NCBI GenBank assembly: GCA_905339235.1
Contig: CAJPFG010000018.1
Span: forward strand, 124,001-188,000
Direction: 5' to 3'
Source: Phycisphaerales bacterium
Lineage (GTDB): Bacteria > Planctomycetota > Phycisphaerae > Phycisphaerales > UBA1924
Length of the DNA: 64,000 nt
In this document: piece after piece, positions 8,863 through 17,579 of the stretch
Position numbering within the stretch: position 1 is the first letter of the stretch
How the letters are laid out: every line of letters begins with the position of its first letter
Program-made: the position numbers and the translations under genes
The notes under the pieces: generated by a model
What the model was told of the DNA's origin: nothing
Seen by the model: the letters and a program-made list of their open reading frames with translations, nothing else
Databases searched by the model: none

Positions 8863-11472
8863 CTAGCGCCGCGCCCGCGGCACTTCCGTCACCGTGGTTT
8901 CGTAGCGCACGCCCTCGGGCACCGGCACCGGCACCTGGACGGTCGTGCCATAGGCGCCGTCGGTGCGGATGCAACTGTCCACGGCGACGAAGGCGGTGTA
9001 CGACGAGAGCAGGCCGTGGTCGAGGGCGACGCGGCGGGTGTCGTCCGGGAGCGAGCGGTCGTTGTCCCAGGCCATCCGCTCGGAGATGTCGGTGATCTTG
9101 GCGCGGGCCCAGATCTTCTGGACGGCCTTGCCGGCCAGGTCCTCGTCGTGCTCGCGAACGGTCCCTTCGAATGACTCGCGCGACCAGCCCACGCGCCCGG
9201 TGACTTTCACGCGTGCCGGCAGGCGGCCCTCGTAGCGGCCGGTGGCGATGACCGGGCGGCCGACGAAGGCGTCGGGAAGGCGCGAGGGGTAAACCTCGGC
9301 GACCCTGGCGCTGCCGAAGTCCAGATCGATGTCGGTGAGCGCGGCCCGCTCGATGCGATCGAAAAAGAGGTCCATCACGTCGCTGGTGGAGTCCTGCCCG
9401 CCGAGATAGGCCGCGACGCCCTGGCCCATGCGGGCCATGGAGTCCATGAGCGCCCGGTTGGGCGCCGAGCCCACGCCGAAGGAGAAGATGCGCGACGAGC
9501 CGAGTTTCTCGTGCAGGGCGCCCAGGATCTCCCGCTCGTTGCCGATGAACCCGTCGGTCACGAAGATCACGTAGCGCGAGCGGCGGGGATCGTGCGGGAA
9601 GTCGAGGGAGGCGCGCAGGCCGTTCATCATCATCGTGCCGCCCGCGGCCTGGATCGAATCGAGGTAGGAGCGGGCGCGGTTGATGTTGTCGGGCGTTGCG
9701 TCGAGGGGGTAGTTGCCCAGCGTGGTGGCGGACTGGGCGAAGTTGATGAGTTGGAAGGTGTCGCCGTGCTTGAGGCGGGCGAGGCCGCGTTCGATGGCGG
9801 CGCGGGCCTGCTCGATGGGGCGGCCGTCCATGCTGCCGGAGGCGTCGAGGACGAAGACGACCTCGAGCGGCCCGCGGGGGACGCTGAGGGCGTCCTTGGG
9901 CGGGACGATCATCATGGTGAAGTACCCGCCCTCGCGGCCCTTCTGGGTGAGGACGGCGGTCTTGACGGTGTCGCCGGCGACGTGCGTGCGGAGCACGAAG
10001 TCCTTGTTGGGAAGGGAGTCCATCGGCGAGAGCGTGACGCGCGCCTTGTGACTGTCGGCGCGCCGGGTGGTGTCGTGCGCGATGCTCACCGCGTGGCTGG
10101 CGCACTCGACGCGCTCGATCTCGACGCCCGCGTCGATGTTCACGGTGACGTCGATGTCGTGCCCGCTGCGCTGGTTGGGGCGCAGGTAGAGTTCCTCGGA
10201 CTTCTGGCCGCTCTGGCCGGATTGGCCGGTCGCCACGGCCCCGACGCCGTCGTGCGTGCCCGGGGGGTTGAAGCGCGGGCCGACGACCATGGGGAAGACG
10301 AACTCGAAGGCGCCGTCGCTGTACGTCAGGGTGTGGAAGTACTGGATGGTGACGTCGATGCGGTGCTGGGGCTCGATGTTCGCGATCTTCTGCGTGAAGA
10401 TGTTGGGGCGCTCCTGCGTGAGCAGGCTGGCGACGTAGCCCTGGGCGCGGGCCTGCGCGTAGATGCGCTCGGCCTGCTCGCGCTCGCGGATCACGCCGCG
10501 GATGGTGCGCGAGCCAATGGTCATGACGAAGTCGCTCACGGCGGCGTTCTCGGGGAGGGGGAACACGTAAACGGCCTCGATCTTGCCGCTGTAGGGATTC
10601 TCGAACTGCTGGGTGACCTTGACGTTGGAGATATAGCCCAGGATGTCGGCGACGACGCTGGTGTGCGTGAGGGGCACGGGGACGGGCTGGGTCGCGCCGG
10701 GGGGCGTGGTCACCAGGCAGCCGGTGCCGGGGATGGGCTCCTCGCCGGGAAAGCGCGTGCGCTCGCGCTCCGGCGGGGGCGGGCATTTGGCGATGACCCA
10801 GAGTTCATCGTGATCGCGGATGCCCATGGGGGCCGCGGCCAGCCGCTGCTCTTCGAGCGCCCGAAGACGGCCGAGTTCGGCCTCGAGTTGCGCGGCGCGA
10901 GCGTTTACGCCATCCCAGTCGAAGCCCGCGCCGCCGTCGCCGTCCTCGACCTGTCCGAGGAATCCTGTCTGTGGAGAAACTCCGTCAAACCCATTGCCGG
11001 ATCCGCCCTGGCCGGTGCGCGGCAGGACGCTCTGAAGGTCAAACTCCGGGGCCGCGCCGAATCGCAACCCGAGATGGGGCTCCGTAGCAGTTCCCAGGTA
11101 ACTCACAAACTCACGCTGCTCCATGTTCTGAGGCTGCAGCGCGGGAATGTCCCCTTGGAGACCGAAAACTCGCGCCTGGTTTTCGAGGCGAGTCTCAGGG
11201 GTGCCGACCGGACTCTGAGATGAATAGTCTCCGCTCACCACCACGTCCGTCTGCGCGCGGGGCGGAGGCAGGAGCGACGAGTCACGAGGATCCAATGGGC
11301 CGTGGGGTCGCGTTGTCGGCAAGCCAGCAGACGGGGCGGTGCTTACGACCGCGGACGGCGGATCTTGCGAACGCATCGTTCCAACCGAGGCCGAGCACGC
11401 CGCCAGCACGGTCATGACGAGCGCCGCCGCGCCCGCCGTGCATGCCGTTACGACTTTCCACGCGTTGTTCAC
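8863..11472 (-). CDS. VIT and von Willebrand A domain lipoprotein
   Basis: An 869-residue protein starting at GTG 11472, which overlaps the TGA of the preceding gene (GTGA). The signal peptide ends in the lipobox TVLAAC, so a lipoprotein is predicted. After a Pro/Gly-rich region comes a VIT domain (VTQQFENPYSGKIEAVYVFP, then RTIRGVIREREQAERIYAQA) and a VWA domain with the metal-site motif VFVLDASGSMDG. This is the layout of inter-alpha-trypsin-inhibitor-like proteins common in planctomycetes, thought to act in extracytoplasmic protein binding. It is the last gene of the ECF sigma factor operon. Its partner is unknown. Confidence 0.9.
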   Translation of the reverse strand: MNNAWKVVTACTAGAAALVMTVLAACSASVGTMRSQDPPSAVVSTAPSAGLPTTRPHGPLDPRDSSLLPPPRAQTDVVVSGDYSSQSPVGTPETRLENQARVFGLQGDIPALQPQNMEQREFVSYLGTATEPHLGLRFGAAPEFDLQSVLPRTGQGGSGNGFDGVSPQTGFLGQVEDGDGGAGFDWDGVNARAAQLEAELGRLRALEEQRLAAAPMGIRDHDELWVIAKCPPPPERERTRFPGEEPIPGTGCLVTTPPGATQPVPVPLTHTSVVADILGYISNVKVTQQFENPYSGKIEAVYVFPLPENAAVSDFVMTIGSRTIRGVIREREQAERIYAQARAQGYVASLLTQERPNIFTQKIANIEPQHRIDVTIQYFHTLTYSDGAFEFVFPMVVGPRFNPPGTHDGVGAVATGQSGQSGQKSEELYLRPNQRSGHDIDVTVNIDAGVEIERVECASHAVSIAHDTTRRADSHKARVTLSPMDSLPNKDFVLRTHVAGDTVKTAVLTQKGREGGYFTMMIVPPKDALSVPRGPLEVVFVLDASGSMDGRPIEQARAAIERGLARLKHGDTFQLINFAQSATTLGNYPLDATPDNINRARSYLDSIQAAGGTMMMNGLRASLDFPHDPRRSRYVIFVTDGFIGNEREILGALHEKLGSSRIFSFGVGSAPNRALMDSMARMGQGVAAYLGGQDSTSDVMDLFFDRIERAALTDIDLDFGSARVAEVYPSRLPDAFVGRPVIATGRYEGRLPARVKVTGRVGWSRESFEGTVREHDEDLAGKAVQKIWARAKITDISERMAWDNDRSLPDDTRRVALDHGLLSSYTAFVAVDSCIRTDGAYGTTVQVPVPVPEGVRYETTVTEVPRARR

Positions 11473-11975
11473 TTGTTGGCTCCCGGGGCCTGGCCCCGCT
11501 CGATCGACCCCGACGCGTCGAAGCGCGTCCCATCCGCCAGCCCCGCGGCCATCACCGTCACACCGAACTCCGCCTCCGCCTCGATCATCACGTGCACCCG
11601 CGCCACCCGCACCCGCCCGCTGGGCAGTTGCTCGGGCGCGAGCGTCGAAAGGCCGCCCACGATCACGCGCTCGTGTTGCAGCGCCTGCTCGTCGTAGTAA
11701 GGGGCCTGGGAGTACACCCCGTCGCCGCCCTCGACACCGACGATGCTCGCCTTGCCCGCGGCGGCCTTGAGTTCGACCTGCCACGCGGCCAGGGGTTTGT
11801 CGCCGCAGTCCACGTAGACATCTACGTACTCGAAGCGCGGGGCCGGCGGCGCCGCCGGCGACGGTTCCACCGAGCGACGCAGGGTGGTTCGATCAGCCTC
11901 GGGCTGGCCCTGGCCGGCGAAACCGCCCAGCATGCAGAGGACCAGCGACAGGAGCACGAGCGCGGCCTTCATCAT
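11469..11975 (-). CDS. Secreted protein of the ECF-sigma/VWA operon
   Basis: A 168-residue protein with signal peptide MMKAALVLLSLVLCMLGGFA followed by a beta-rich region (FEYVDVYVDCGDKPLAAWQV, VRVARVHVMIEAEAEFGVTV). The ATG at 11975 overlaps the stop of the dockerin-like gene (ATGATGA), and its own stop overlaps the next start, so translational coupling is likely. The region after FEYVDVYVDCG resembles cohesin-like or general beta-sandwich proteins, but similarity is too weak to assign. Next to a dockerin protein, a cohesin-like role is an inference worth testing by structure. Confidence 0.75.
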   Translation of the reverse strand: MMKAALVLLSLVLCMLGGFAGQGQPEADRTTLRRSVEPSPAAPPAPRFEYVDVYVDCGDKPLAAWQVELKAAAGKASIVGVEGGDGVYSQAPYYDEQALQHERVIVGGLSTLAPEQLPSGRVRVARVHVMIEAEAEFGVTVMAAGLADGTRFDASGSIERGQAPGANK

Positions 11976-12412
11976 GACGCACCCCCATCCAGGCGCACCG
12001 CGCGACGGGCGAGGGCATCGACATCGCGCGAGTCGGCGACGCCGTCGCCGTTGAGGTCTACGCCGCGCCCGCTCGCGACCTGCCTGGCGAGCGTGAGGGC
12101 GTCGAGCATGTCGATGGCGCCGTCGGCGTTGAGATCGTTCGATCCCGCCGCGAGCAATCCCGCGCGGGGACCGCCCGGCGGGGGTGTGGTCGGCCACATC
12201 ACGAACACGGCGAGGGCCAGCCCGGCCGCGGCGGCGAGGGGACCGGCGGTCAGCCAGATCCGGCGCCGGCGGCGCGACCGATCGAAGTCGCGCCGGGCGG
12301 CGGCCAGCACGGCCGCGTCGATCGCGCTCGGGGCGGTGGGGGGCGTGTACCCCCGAACCAGGCTCTCGCGGAGGGCGACGGGGGGTTCGAGGTTGGAATC
12401 GTGCTCGGACAT
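11972..12412 (-). CDS. Membrane protein with C-terminal dockerin-like repeats, possible anti-sigma factor
   Basis: A 146-residue protein. Residues about 1-50 are cytoplasmic and end in RSRRRRR. One transmembrane helix follows (about 52-72), then an outside part with two calcium-loop repeats, DLNADGAIDMLDALTLAR and DLNGDGVADSRDVDALAR, matching dockerin type I/EF-hand loops. It follows the ECF sigma gene by 51 nt with GGAGA before its ATG, the position usual for anti-sigma factors. A one-helix protein with cytoplasmic N-terminus fits that role, but no zinc anti-sigma motif is visible. It may relay calcium binding or cohesin contact to the sigma factor. Confidence 0.75.
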   Translation of the reverse strand: MSEHDSNLEPPVALRESLVRGYTPPTAPSAIDAAVLAAARRDFDRSRRRRRIWLTAGPLAAAAGLALAVFVMWPTTPPPGGPRAGLLAAGSNDLNADGAIDMLDALTLARQVASGRGVDLNGDGVADSRDVDALARRAVRLDGGAS

Positions 12413-12463
12413 CGGTTCTCCAGGTTCAACGCGCGGCGGCGGGTTGGGTTCATGGAATTCGGG

Positions 12464-12997
12464 TTATGGCTCCCAGAGTCGTTGCAGGGCGGGCTGGCCG
12501 CGGAGCGTCTGGATGGCGTGGTGGAGGCGGGATTTGACGGTCCCGGAGGGGATTCCCAGGGCCGCGCCGATCTCGTCCATGCTCAGGCCATCCACGGCCC
12601 GCAGGAGCAGCGCTTCGCGGTGCGATTCGGAGAGCGATTCCAGGGCCGCGTGGAGTTCGGGGGCCAGGTTCTCGGGGATGCGGTCGGCGACCTCGAGCCG
12701 CTCGGGGACCTCGCCGAACTTCAGGGGCCGGTCCTTGCGCCGGCGCGTGGCCACGGCGTTGCGGATCGCGGGGTAGAGGTAGGTGGTCAGGCGCCCGGTG
12801 AGCCGGATGCGCGACGCCTGCCGCAGCAGACCGGAAAAGACATCCTGGAGCACATCGAGCGTCTCGCTCTCATCGCGGCAGAACCGCCACGCGACGCGGT
12901 GCACGAAGTCGCGGTGGCGCATGTAGAGCGCCTCGAACGCGGCCGCATCCCCCCGCCCGGCGCGGAAGAGCAGTTCGGTGTCGCTGCGGTCGGACAT
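12464..12997 (-). CDS. ECF-type RNA polymerase sigma factor
   Basis: A 177-residue sigma-70 family protein with only regions 2 and 4. Region 2 includes FEALYMRHRDFVHRVAWRFC and LDVLQDVFSGLL; region 4 includes LSESHREALLLRAVDGLSMD and GIPSGTVKSRLHHAIQTL with its helix-turn-helix. Such factors redirect RNA polymerase in response to envelope signals. The ATG at 12997 gives a standard N-terminus; no clear Shine-Dalgarno sequence precedes it. It heads the sigma/dockerin/secreted/VWA operon, which it probably autoregulates. Confidence 0.92.
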   Translation of the reverse strand: MSDRSDTELLFRAGRGDAAAFEALYMRHRDFVHRVAWRFCRDESETLDVLQDVFSGLLRQASRIRLTGRLTTYLYPAIRNAVATRRRKDRPLKFGEVPERLEVADRIPENLAPELHAALESLSESHREALLLRAVDGLSMDEIGAALGIPSGTVKSRLHHAIQTLRGQPALQRLWEP

Positions 12998-13301
12998 GGG
13001 GGGGAGGATAGCAGAAGGCGGAGGTGTGTCGCCGCGGACGCGGCTTGGCGGATTCCGCGCCTCAATCGCGCGGCTCACGGTCGTGCTGTTGCGGGAGGGC
13101 GAGCCAGGCACACAGGAAGTACTTTCTTTCGTGCAAGGAGTAACGCGAGCGCTGCAGAGTTGAGGCTTGGCCCCTTGCGCCGAGGACGTCATTTGGAGAA
13201 TCGCGGGACGGATTGTGCCCAATCAAGGGCGCTGGCGGGGAGGCTGGCTCTGGCTCAGGGAACAAAGACCATCGCAGCCATCCGTGTCGTGCCACCCTGC
13301 C
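12998..13301. other. Intergenic region upstream of the ECF operon
   Basis: About 300 nt between the ECF sigma start and the end of the next minus-strand gene. In-frame codons continue upstream of the sigma ATG but lack sigma similarity. No RNA gene, repeat or confident promoter is seen; the promoter of the sigma operon presumably lies here. Confidence 0.4.
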
Positions 13302-14030
13302 TCAAGGCGCGCGTCCCGCACCACACTCCGGGCACTGCGGCTGATCGCGCGACAGCGCATACCCGCAGGCGGCGCACTGCCCACGGCGCGACCGAATCCA
13401 CCCGCGGCCAAGCCTGAGGGCAGTGACGCAAACGAGCCAAGACGCTGCGAAAGTCAGCGTTGACCAGAGAAACCCTGCCGGAAGCACTTCGGTGCCAACG
13501 TATCCGGAGAATGCACTGCTCGACTGTTGGGTCAAACGAAGCGAGTGTCGGTCCCTGAGCGGAGCCGTGCCCGATTCAGAAATCTCGAGCGTTCGATAGC
13601 CGCGGGTCACGCGGAACGGCCATCCATGCTCGATGACGATCATCACTCTATAAGACGTCTCGAACTCATCAACGAGTCGTTCCCATTTCGTATCCTCTAC
13701 GGGTTTTGGATCGCTGTCTGGAGTCGCGGCGCTCATCGCCAACGGCCATGCGGTGTCCCCGGGATCAGGGGCCACACTTGAGTTGTAGTACATCACGGCA
13801 ACGTCGGAGAACGCATTCTCATAGAGAATGCCCGGAAACACAGTGTGCGTTACCTGCACCGTGTGTTCGGGCGCGGCGATCTGGTCGCCGGGAGGCCGAC
13901 CCCTTGCCAGCAGTCGGGTGCGAGCCTTGAGAGTGCCGGAAGCGACCCACGTCCCTGCTGTGCAAAGCACAGTCAGTATCATCCCGATAAGCATGCCGCC
14001 GATGATGTCGCGTGCTCTTGCATGCATCAT
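13302..14030 (-). CDS. Membrane protein with C-terminal CPECG zinc ribbon
   Basis: A 242-residue protein with an N-terminal helix (IIGGMLIGMILTVLCTAGTW), an exported middle region, a second helix near the C-terminus (FLWSTLTFAASWLVCVTAL) and a cytoplasmic tail ending in CAACGYALSRDQPQCPECG, a four-cysteine zinc ribbon. Three other proteins in this window share this plan (at 15136, 34828 and 35566). Function unknown; the ribbon resembles those used for protein contacts. Confidence 0.75.
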   Translation of the reverse strand: MMHARARDIIGGMLIGMILTVLCTAGTWVASGTLKARTRLLARGRPPGDQIAAPEHTVQVTHTVFPGILYENAFSDVAVMYYNSSVAPDPGDTAWPLAMSAATPDSDPKPVEDTKWERLVDEFETSYRVMIVIEHGWPFRVTRGYRTLEISESGTAPLRDRHSLRLTQQSSSAFSGYVGTEVLPAGFLWSTLTFAASWLVCVTALRLGRGWIRSRRGQCAACGYALSRDQPQCPECGAGRAP

Positions 14031-14088
14031 TCAAATCTCCGGGGGGCTGAACGGGAAGCGCTCCCCGGCATGGCGGTCAAGTTCAGCC

Positions 14089-15090
14089 TCACGCAATCCG
14101 TGGATCAATCCACCTGTACATCACATCCACTGCCAGATTGAACACCACCAGCATCGTCGCGTACACCAGCACGACCCCCATGAGCAGGAACAGGTCCTTG
14201 TTCTGCACGGCGTTCACGAAGTGCTGGCCCAGGCCGGGGACGTTGAAGACGACCTCGACGACGAAGGAGCCGGTCATCGCGCCGGCCGCGGCGGGGCCGA
14301 GGTAACTCACGACCGGCAGCAGGGCGTTCTTGAGCGCGTGCACCGTCACGACGCGCCATTCGGGGAGGCCCTTGGCGCGGGCGGTGCGGATGTAGTCGGC
14401 GGAGAGGGCCTCGAGCATGCCCACGCGGGTCAGGCGGGCGATGTACGCGGCGAAGGGGAGGCTGAGCGTGAGCGCGGGCAGGACCACGTCGCGCGCGTGG
14501 CCCCATTCAGCGACGGGGAACCACCCCAGCCACAGCGAGAAGATCGCGAGCAGGGCGGTGCCCACGATGAAGTTGGGCACGCTGATGCCGGCGAGGGCCA
14601 ACCCCAGCGAGAGCGTGTCGAGCACGCCCCCGGGGCGCAGCGCCCCGATCACTCCCGCGCCGACTCCCAGGAAGAGCGCTATCAGGATGGCGGCCGAGCC
14701 CACCGTGATCGAGACGGGCAGGAAGTCGGCCAGGATGTCGTTGACGCGTTGATCGCGGTACTGGAGGGAGGGGCCGAAATCGAAGACGCGGCGTGCGGGC
14801 GGGCGCAGCCCCTCTGCCGCGGCGCGCCGGGCGTCGGCGTCGGCGGTTCCGTCGAGCGATTCGCGAACGTATCGGACGCCCGAGGCGCTGTCGAGGTAGG
14901 AGCCGTAGAAGGACCAGAAGGAGTCGAGGCGGTACTGGGCCCGCATGGCGGCCTCGACCTCGGGGGGCGGGCGGCGGTCGCCGCGTTCGAGCGGGTTTCC
15001 GGGCGCGCCCCAGGCGAGCGCGAGGGTGAGGGTGAAGACCGCCGCGAGGATCAGCGGGAGTTGCAGCAGCCTGCGGAGGATGAGGGCCAT
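14089..15090 (-). CDS. OppB/DppB-type ABC transporter permease
   Basis: A 333-residue inner-membrane protein with the family start ALILRRLLQLPLILAAVFTL, six predicted helices and the permease loop IRTARAKGLPEWRVVTVHAL, which contacts the ATPase. It ends with GLGQHFVNAVQNKDLFLLMG, typical of OppB. With the nearby SBP_bac_5 protein it should import peptides or similar solutes. The usual second permease (OppC) and ATPases are not in the window, and a zinc-ribbon membrane gene sits between the two transport genes, so the operon is split or rearranged. Confidence 0.9.
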   Translation of the reverse strand: MALILRRLLQLPLILAAVFTLTLALAWGAPGNPLERGDRRPPPEVEAAMRAQYRLDSFWSFYGSYLDSASGVRYVRESLDGTADADARRAAAEGLRPPARRVFDFGPSLQYRDQRVNDILADFLPVSITVGSAAILIALFLGVGAGVIGALRPGGVLDTLSLGLALAGISVPNFIVGTALLAIFSLWLGWFPVAEWGHARDVVLPALTLSLPFAAYIARLTRVGMLEALSADYIRTARAKGLPEWRVVTVHALKNALLPVVSYLGPAAAGAMTGSFVVEVVFNVPGLGQHFVNAVQNKDLFLLMGVVLVYATMLVVFNLAVDVMYRWIDPRIA

Positions 15091-15135
15091 CGGGGTCAGC
15101 GTATCCGAGACGGCGCGGGCACGCGCCGGCGCGGA

Positions 15136-15678
15136 TCAGACCTCGGCTTCGCGCGAGGCGTAGCGCAGTTCGCCGCCGCACTCGGGGCACTTCCAGCCGC
15201 CGGCGGTGGCGGAGAGGTCGTACCCGCAGTGGGCGCAGATCGATCCGACGCCGGGCACCGGGCCGCCGAGGTTCTCTCGCAGACCCCGGAGCGCGCCGCG
15301 GTAGCCGCCCAACGCCTGCGCCAGGCCGAACAGCGGCAGGGCAAGGGTCATGTAGATGTTCGTGCCGGCGTTGCTCGCGAAGAACGCGATCACGATGGAG
15401 CCGATGATGAGCCCGGCCGCGATTCCCGCGGGTCCGGCGGGCGATTTCCTGCACGTGCCCCGGGCCGAGATGCCGACCACGGTGTAGCCAATCATGCACG
15501 CCAGCGGGACGCAGACGACCATCCACGCCATCGAGTGGATAGTCGGGAGCAGGAACACCAGCAGCACCGGAGAGAACAGCATCGCGATGAGGAATCCGAC
15601 GAGGGAATACGCGGCGGTGACGCGGATGCGTCGCGGCGTCCATCGGATCTTGACGGCAACTTCCATGATCGCTTCCAT
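15136..15678 (-). CDS. Four-helix membrane protein with C-terminal CPECG zinc ribbon
   Basis: A 180-residue protein with about four transmembrane helices (VTAAYSLVGFLIAMLFSPVL, MVVCVPLACMIGYTVVGISA, GIAAGLIIGSIVIAFFA, IYMTLALPLFGLAQALGG), then a tail CAHCGYDLSATAGGWKCPEC forming a zinc ribbon. It starts 8 nt after the stop of the binding-protein gene, so it is likely cotranscribed with the transporter. Start may be 15678 or the second Met at 15666. Function unknown. Confidence 0.75.
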   Translation of the reverse strand: MEAIMEVAVKIRWTPRRIRVTAAYSLVGFLIAMLFSPVLLVFLLPTIHSMAWMVVCVPLACMIGYTVVGISARGTCRKSPAGPAGIAAGLIIGSIVIAFFASNAGTNIYMTLALPLFGLAQALGGYRGALRGLRENLGGPVPGVGSICAHCGYDLSATAGGWKCPECGGELRYASREAEV

Positions 15679-15686
15679 GCCTTCTG

Positions 15687-17576
15687 CTACCGCTTCATGG
15701 CCGCGGGGGTTTCAGCCCCCTTTCCATCGCCGAGAATGTCCACCCGGGCGAGGTCCTGCGACTGGCGCGGGTGGGTGGTGATGCCGCTGACCCGGTGGGG
15801 GTCGAAGAGGTACTGCTGCACGTACTGGTAAACAGGCGCGAAGGGCGCCTGCTCCTCGACGAGGAGTTGCTCGGCCCGGGCCAAAGTTTCCATGCGGCGG
15901 GCGGCGTCGGGCTCGGCCGCGGCCCGGTCGAGCAGTTGGTCGTACTCGCGGCTCGAAAAGCCGCGGTCGTTGTTGCCGTCGCCGGTGTGGTTGGTGTCGA
16001 GGAACGTGGTGGGGTCGCCGTAATCGCCGAACCACGAGGCGCGGCTGACCATGAAGCGGCCGTTCTTGACATCCTCGCGGAACGCGCGGGTCTCCTTCTG
16101 CACCACACGCACCCGAACGCCCAGAATCCGCTCCCAGTCTCGCGCGACGCCCTGCGCGATAAGCGAATGGTCGCCCTCGGAGTTCACGAGGAGTTGCACT
16201 TCAGGGAAGCCGCGTCCGTTCGGGAATCCGGCATCGACCAGTTCGGCCCGCGCCGTGTCGGCGTCGGGAAGAAGACCCGCGGGCGAGCGGTATCCGCCGA
16301 TCGAGCCCGGCGGAATGAACGTAGCGGCGGGCTTTTCACCCCCCCGCAGGATGTTCCGGCAGATCGCGGCCCGGTCGATCGTGCGGGTGAAGGCGCGGCG
16401 TACGCGAGAATCGGCGAAGGGGTTGGGAGTCCCGTCCGCCAGCCGTTCGCGGCAGTTGAAGTTGTAGAAATACGTCCCGAAGGCGGGGAACGCATGAACG
16501 GTCGCGCGGGGATCGGCCGGGAGCGAGCGATCGATCGACACGGCATCGAGGCCCCGGCTCTCGAGGCGGAGAACCTCGGGCGCGTGCTCGGAAAGAAAGG
16601 CCTGTTTGGCCGCGAAGATTTCGCCGCGGTACGAGGGCATCACGTCGCTGGTCCAATCGACGGCGCTCGTGCGGAAGGCGAGGACCTGGGCGTTGCCGTC
16701 GGGGATGGAGAGGCAGGCGATGGTGTCGAGGTTGAGGGACGCGCGATCCCAGTAGTGGGGGTTGCGCGCGAAGTGCATGTCGCGCTTGAAGCGCCAGCGA
16801 TCCAGCACGAAGGGGCCGTTGACGACCAGCCGATCCGGCTTGGTCCAGTCCGCGTTGGTGCGCTGAAGGCCGGTTCGCGCGTCGATCGATTCGTGGGCGC
16901 GGAGCAGCGGGGGGTGCACGGGGTAGAGCGCGCCGAAAGCCGTCAGGTCGAGGAAATACGGTGTCGGTCGAGCCAGGTGCACGACCAGCGTGCGTTCGTC
17001 CGGGGCCTGAATCCCCACTTCGCGGGCGAACGCGTCGAGCGTGTCCTGCCAGAGAGCCGCCGCGGCGTCGCGAGAGCCGCCGGCCGAAGGGTCCGCGGCG
17101 AATCGGCGGAGTTTGTCTGATCGCCACTGGCGAAACTCGCGAACTCCCCGGATGCACTCGAACAGTTTCGCGTAGTCCCCGCCGCCGTCGGGCAGGATCA
17201 CTCGTCGCCAAGCGAAAACGAAATCCCCGGGGCGAACCGGTTCGCCGTTGCTCCACTTCGCGTCGGCGCGCAGATGGAACGTGTACGTGAGGCCGTCGGA
17301 GGAAACCTCCCACCGCTCCGCGGCGCCGGGCACGACGTTGAACCCCGGGCTGAACGTGTCGTAGCGCGTGAGCCCTTCGAAGATCAGGCCCGCGACGCGA
17401 AAGTCCTGCAGCCAGGACATCTGCACGGGGTCGAGCGTGCTGATCTCGGCGCGGTTTACGAACACAAAGTCGGCGCGAGGCTCAGGACGATCCGACAGAA
17501 CGCCCAGGAGTGTCATGAGCACAAGCAGCGCGATGGGAGCGAGCAGCGGCTTCACCCGCCCAGCGTACGCGATCAC
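15687..17576 (-). CDS. Extracellular solute-binding protein, family 5 (peptide/oligopeptide)
   Basis: A 629-residue exported protein. The N-terminal helix (LLAPIALLVLMTLLGVL) is a signal or anchor; no lipobox is visible. The mature part follows the SBP_bac_5 pattern: NRAEISTLDPVQMSWLQDF, EGLTRYD, LRADAKWSNGEPVRPGDFVF and, late, VRRAFTRTIDRAAICRN. Such proteins deliver peptides or nickel complexes to OppB/OppC permeases. The start is GTG at 17576, 3 nt after the stop of the HEAT-like gene; a second GTG at 17555 is possible. Confidence 0.9.
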   Translation of the reverse strand: MIAYAGRVKPLLAPIALLVLMTLLGVLSDRPEPRADFVFVNRAEISTLDPVQMSWLQDFRVAGLIFEGLTRYDTFSPGFNVVPGAAERWEVSSDGLTYTFHLRADAKWSNGEPVRPGDFVFAWRRVILPDGGGDYAKLFECIRGVREFRQWRSDKLRRFAADPSAGGSRDAAAALWQDTLDAFAREVGIQAPDERTLVVHLARPTPYFLDLTAFGALYPVHPPLLRAHESIDARTGLQRTNADWTKPDRLVVNGPFVLDRWRFKRDMHFARNPHYWDRASLNLDTIACLSIPDGNAQVLAFRTSAVDWTSDVMPSYRGEIFAAKQAFLSEHAPEVLRLESRGLDAVSIDRSLPADPRATVHAFPAFGTYFYNFNCRERLADGTPNPFADSRVRRAFTRTIDRAAICRNILRGGEKPAATFIPPGSIGGYRSPAGLLPDADTARAELVDAGFPNGRGFPEVQLLVNSEGDHSLIAQGVARDWERILGVRVRVVQKETRAFREDVKNGRFMVSRASWFGDYGDPTTFLDTNHTGDGNNDRGFSSREYDQLLDRAAAEPDAARRMETLARAEQLLVEEQAPFAPVYQYVQQYLFDPHRVSGITTHPRQSQDLARVDILGDGKGAETPAAMKR

Positions 17577-17579
17577 ACG

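Noticed and set aside
13828-15831. A 667-codon plus-strand open frame opposite the OppB permease
   Set aside because: Composition is Gln/Arg/Gly-rich and the minus strand holds clearly recognisable permease and zinc-ribbon proteins.
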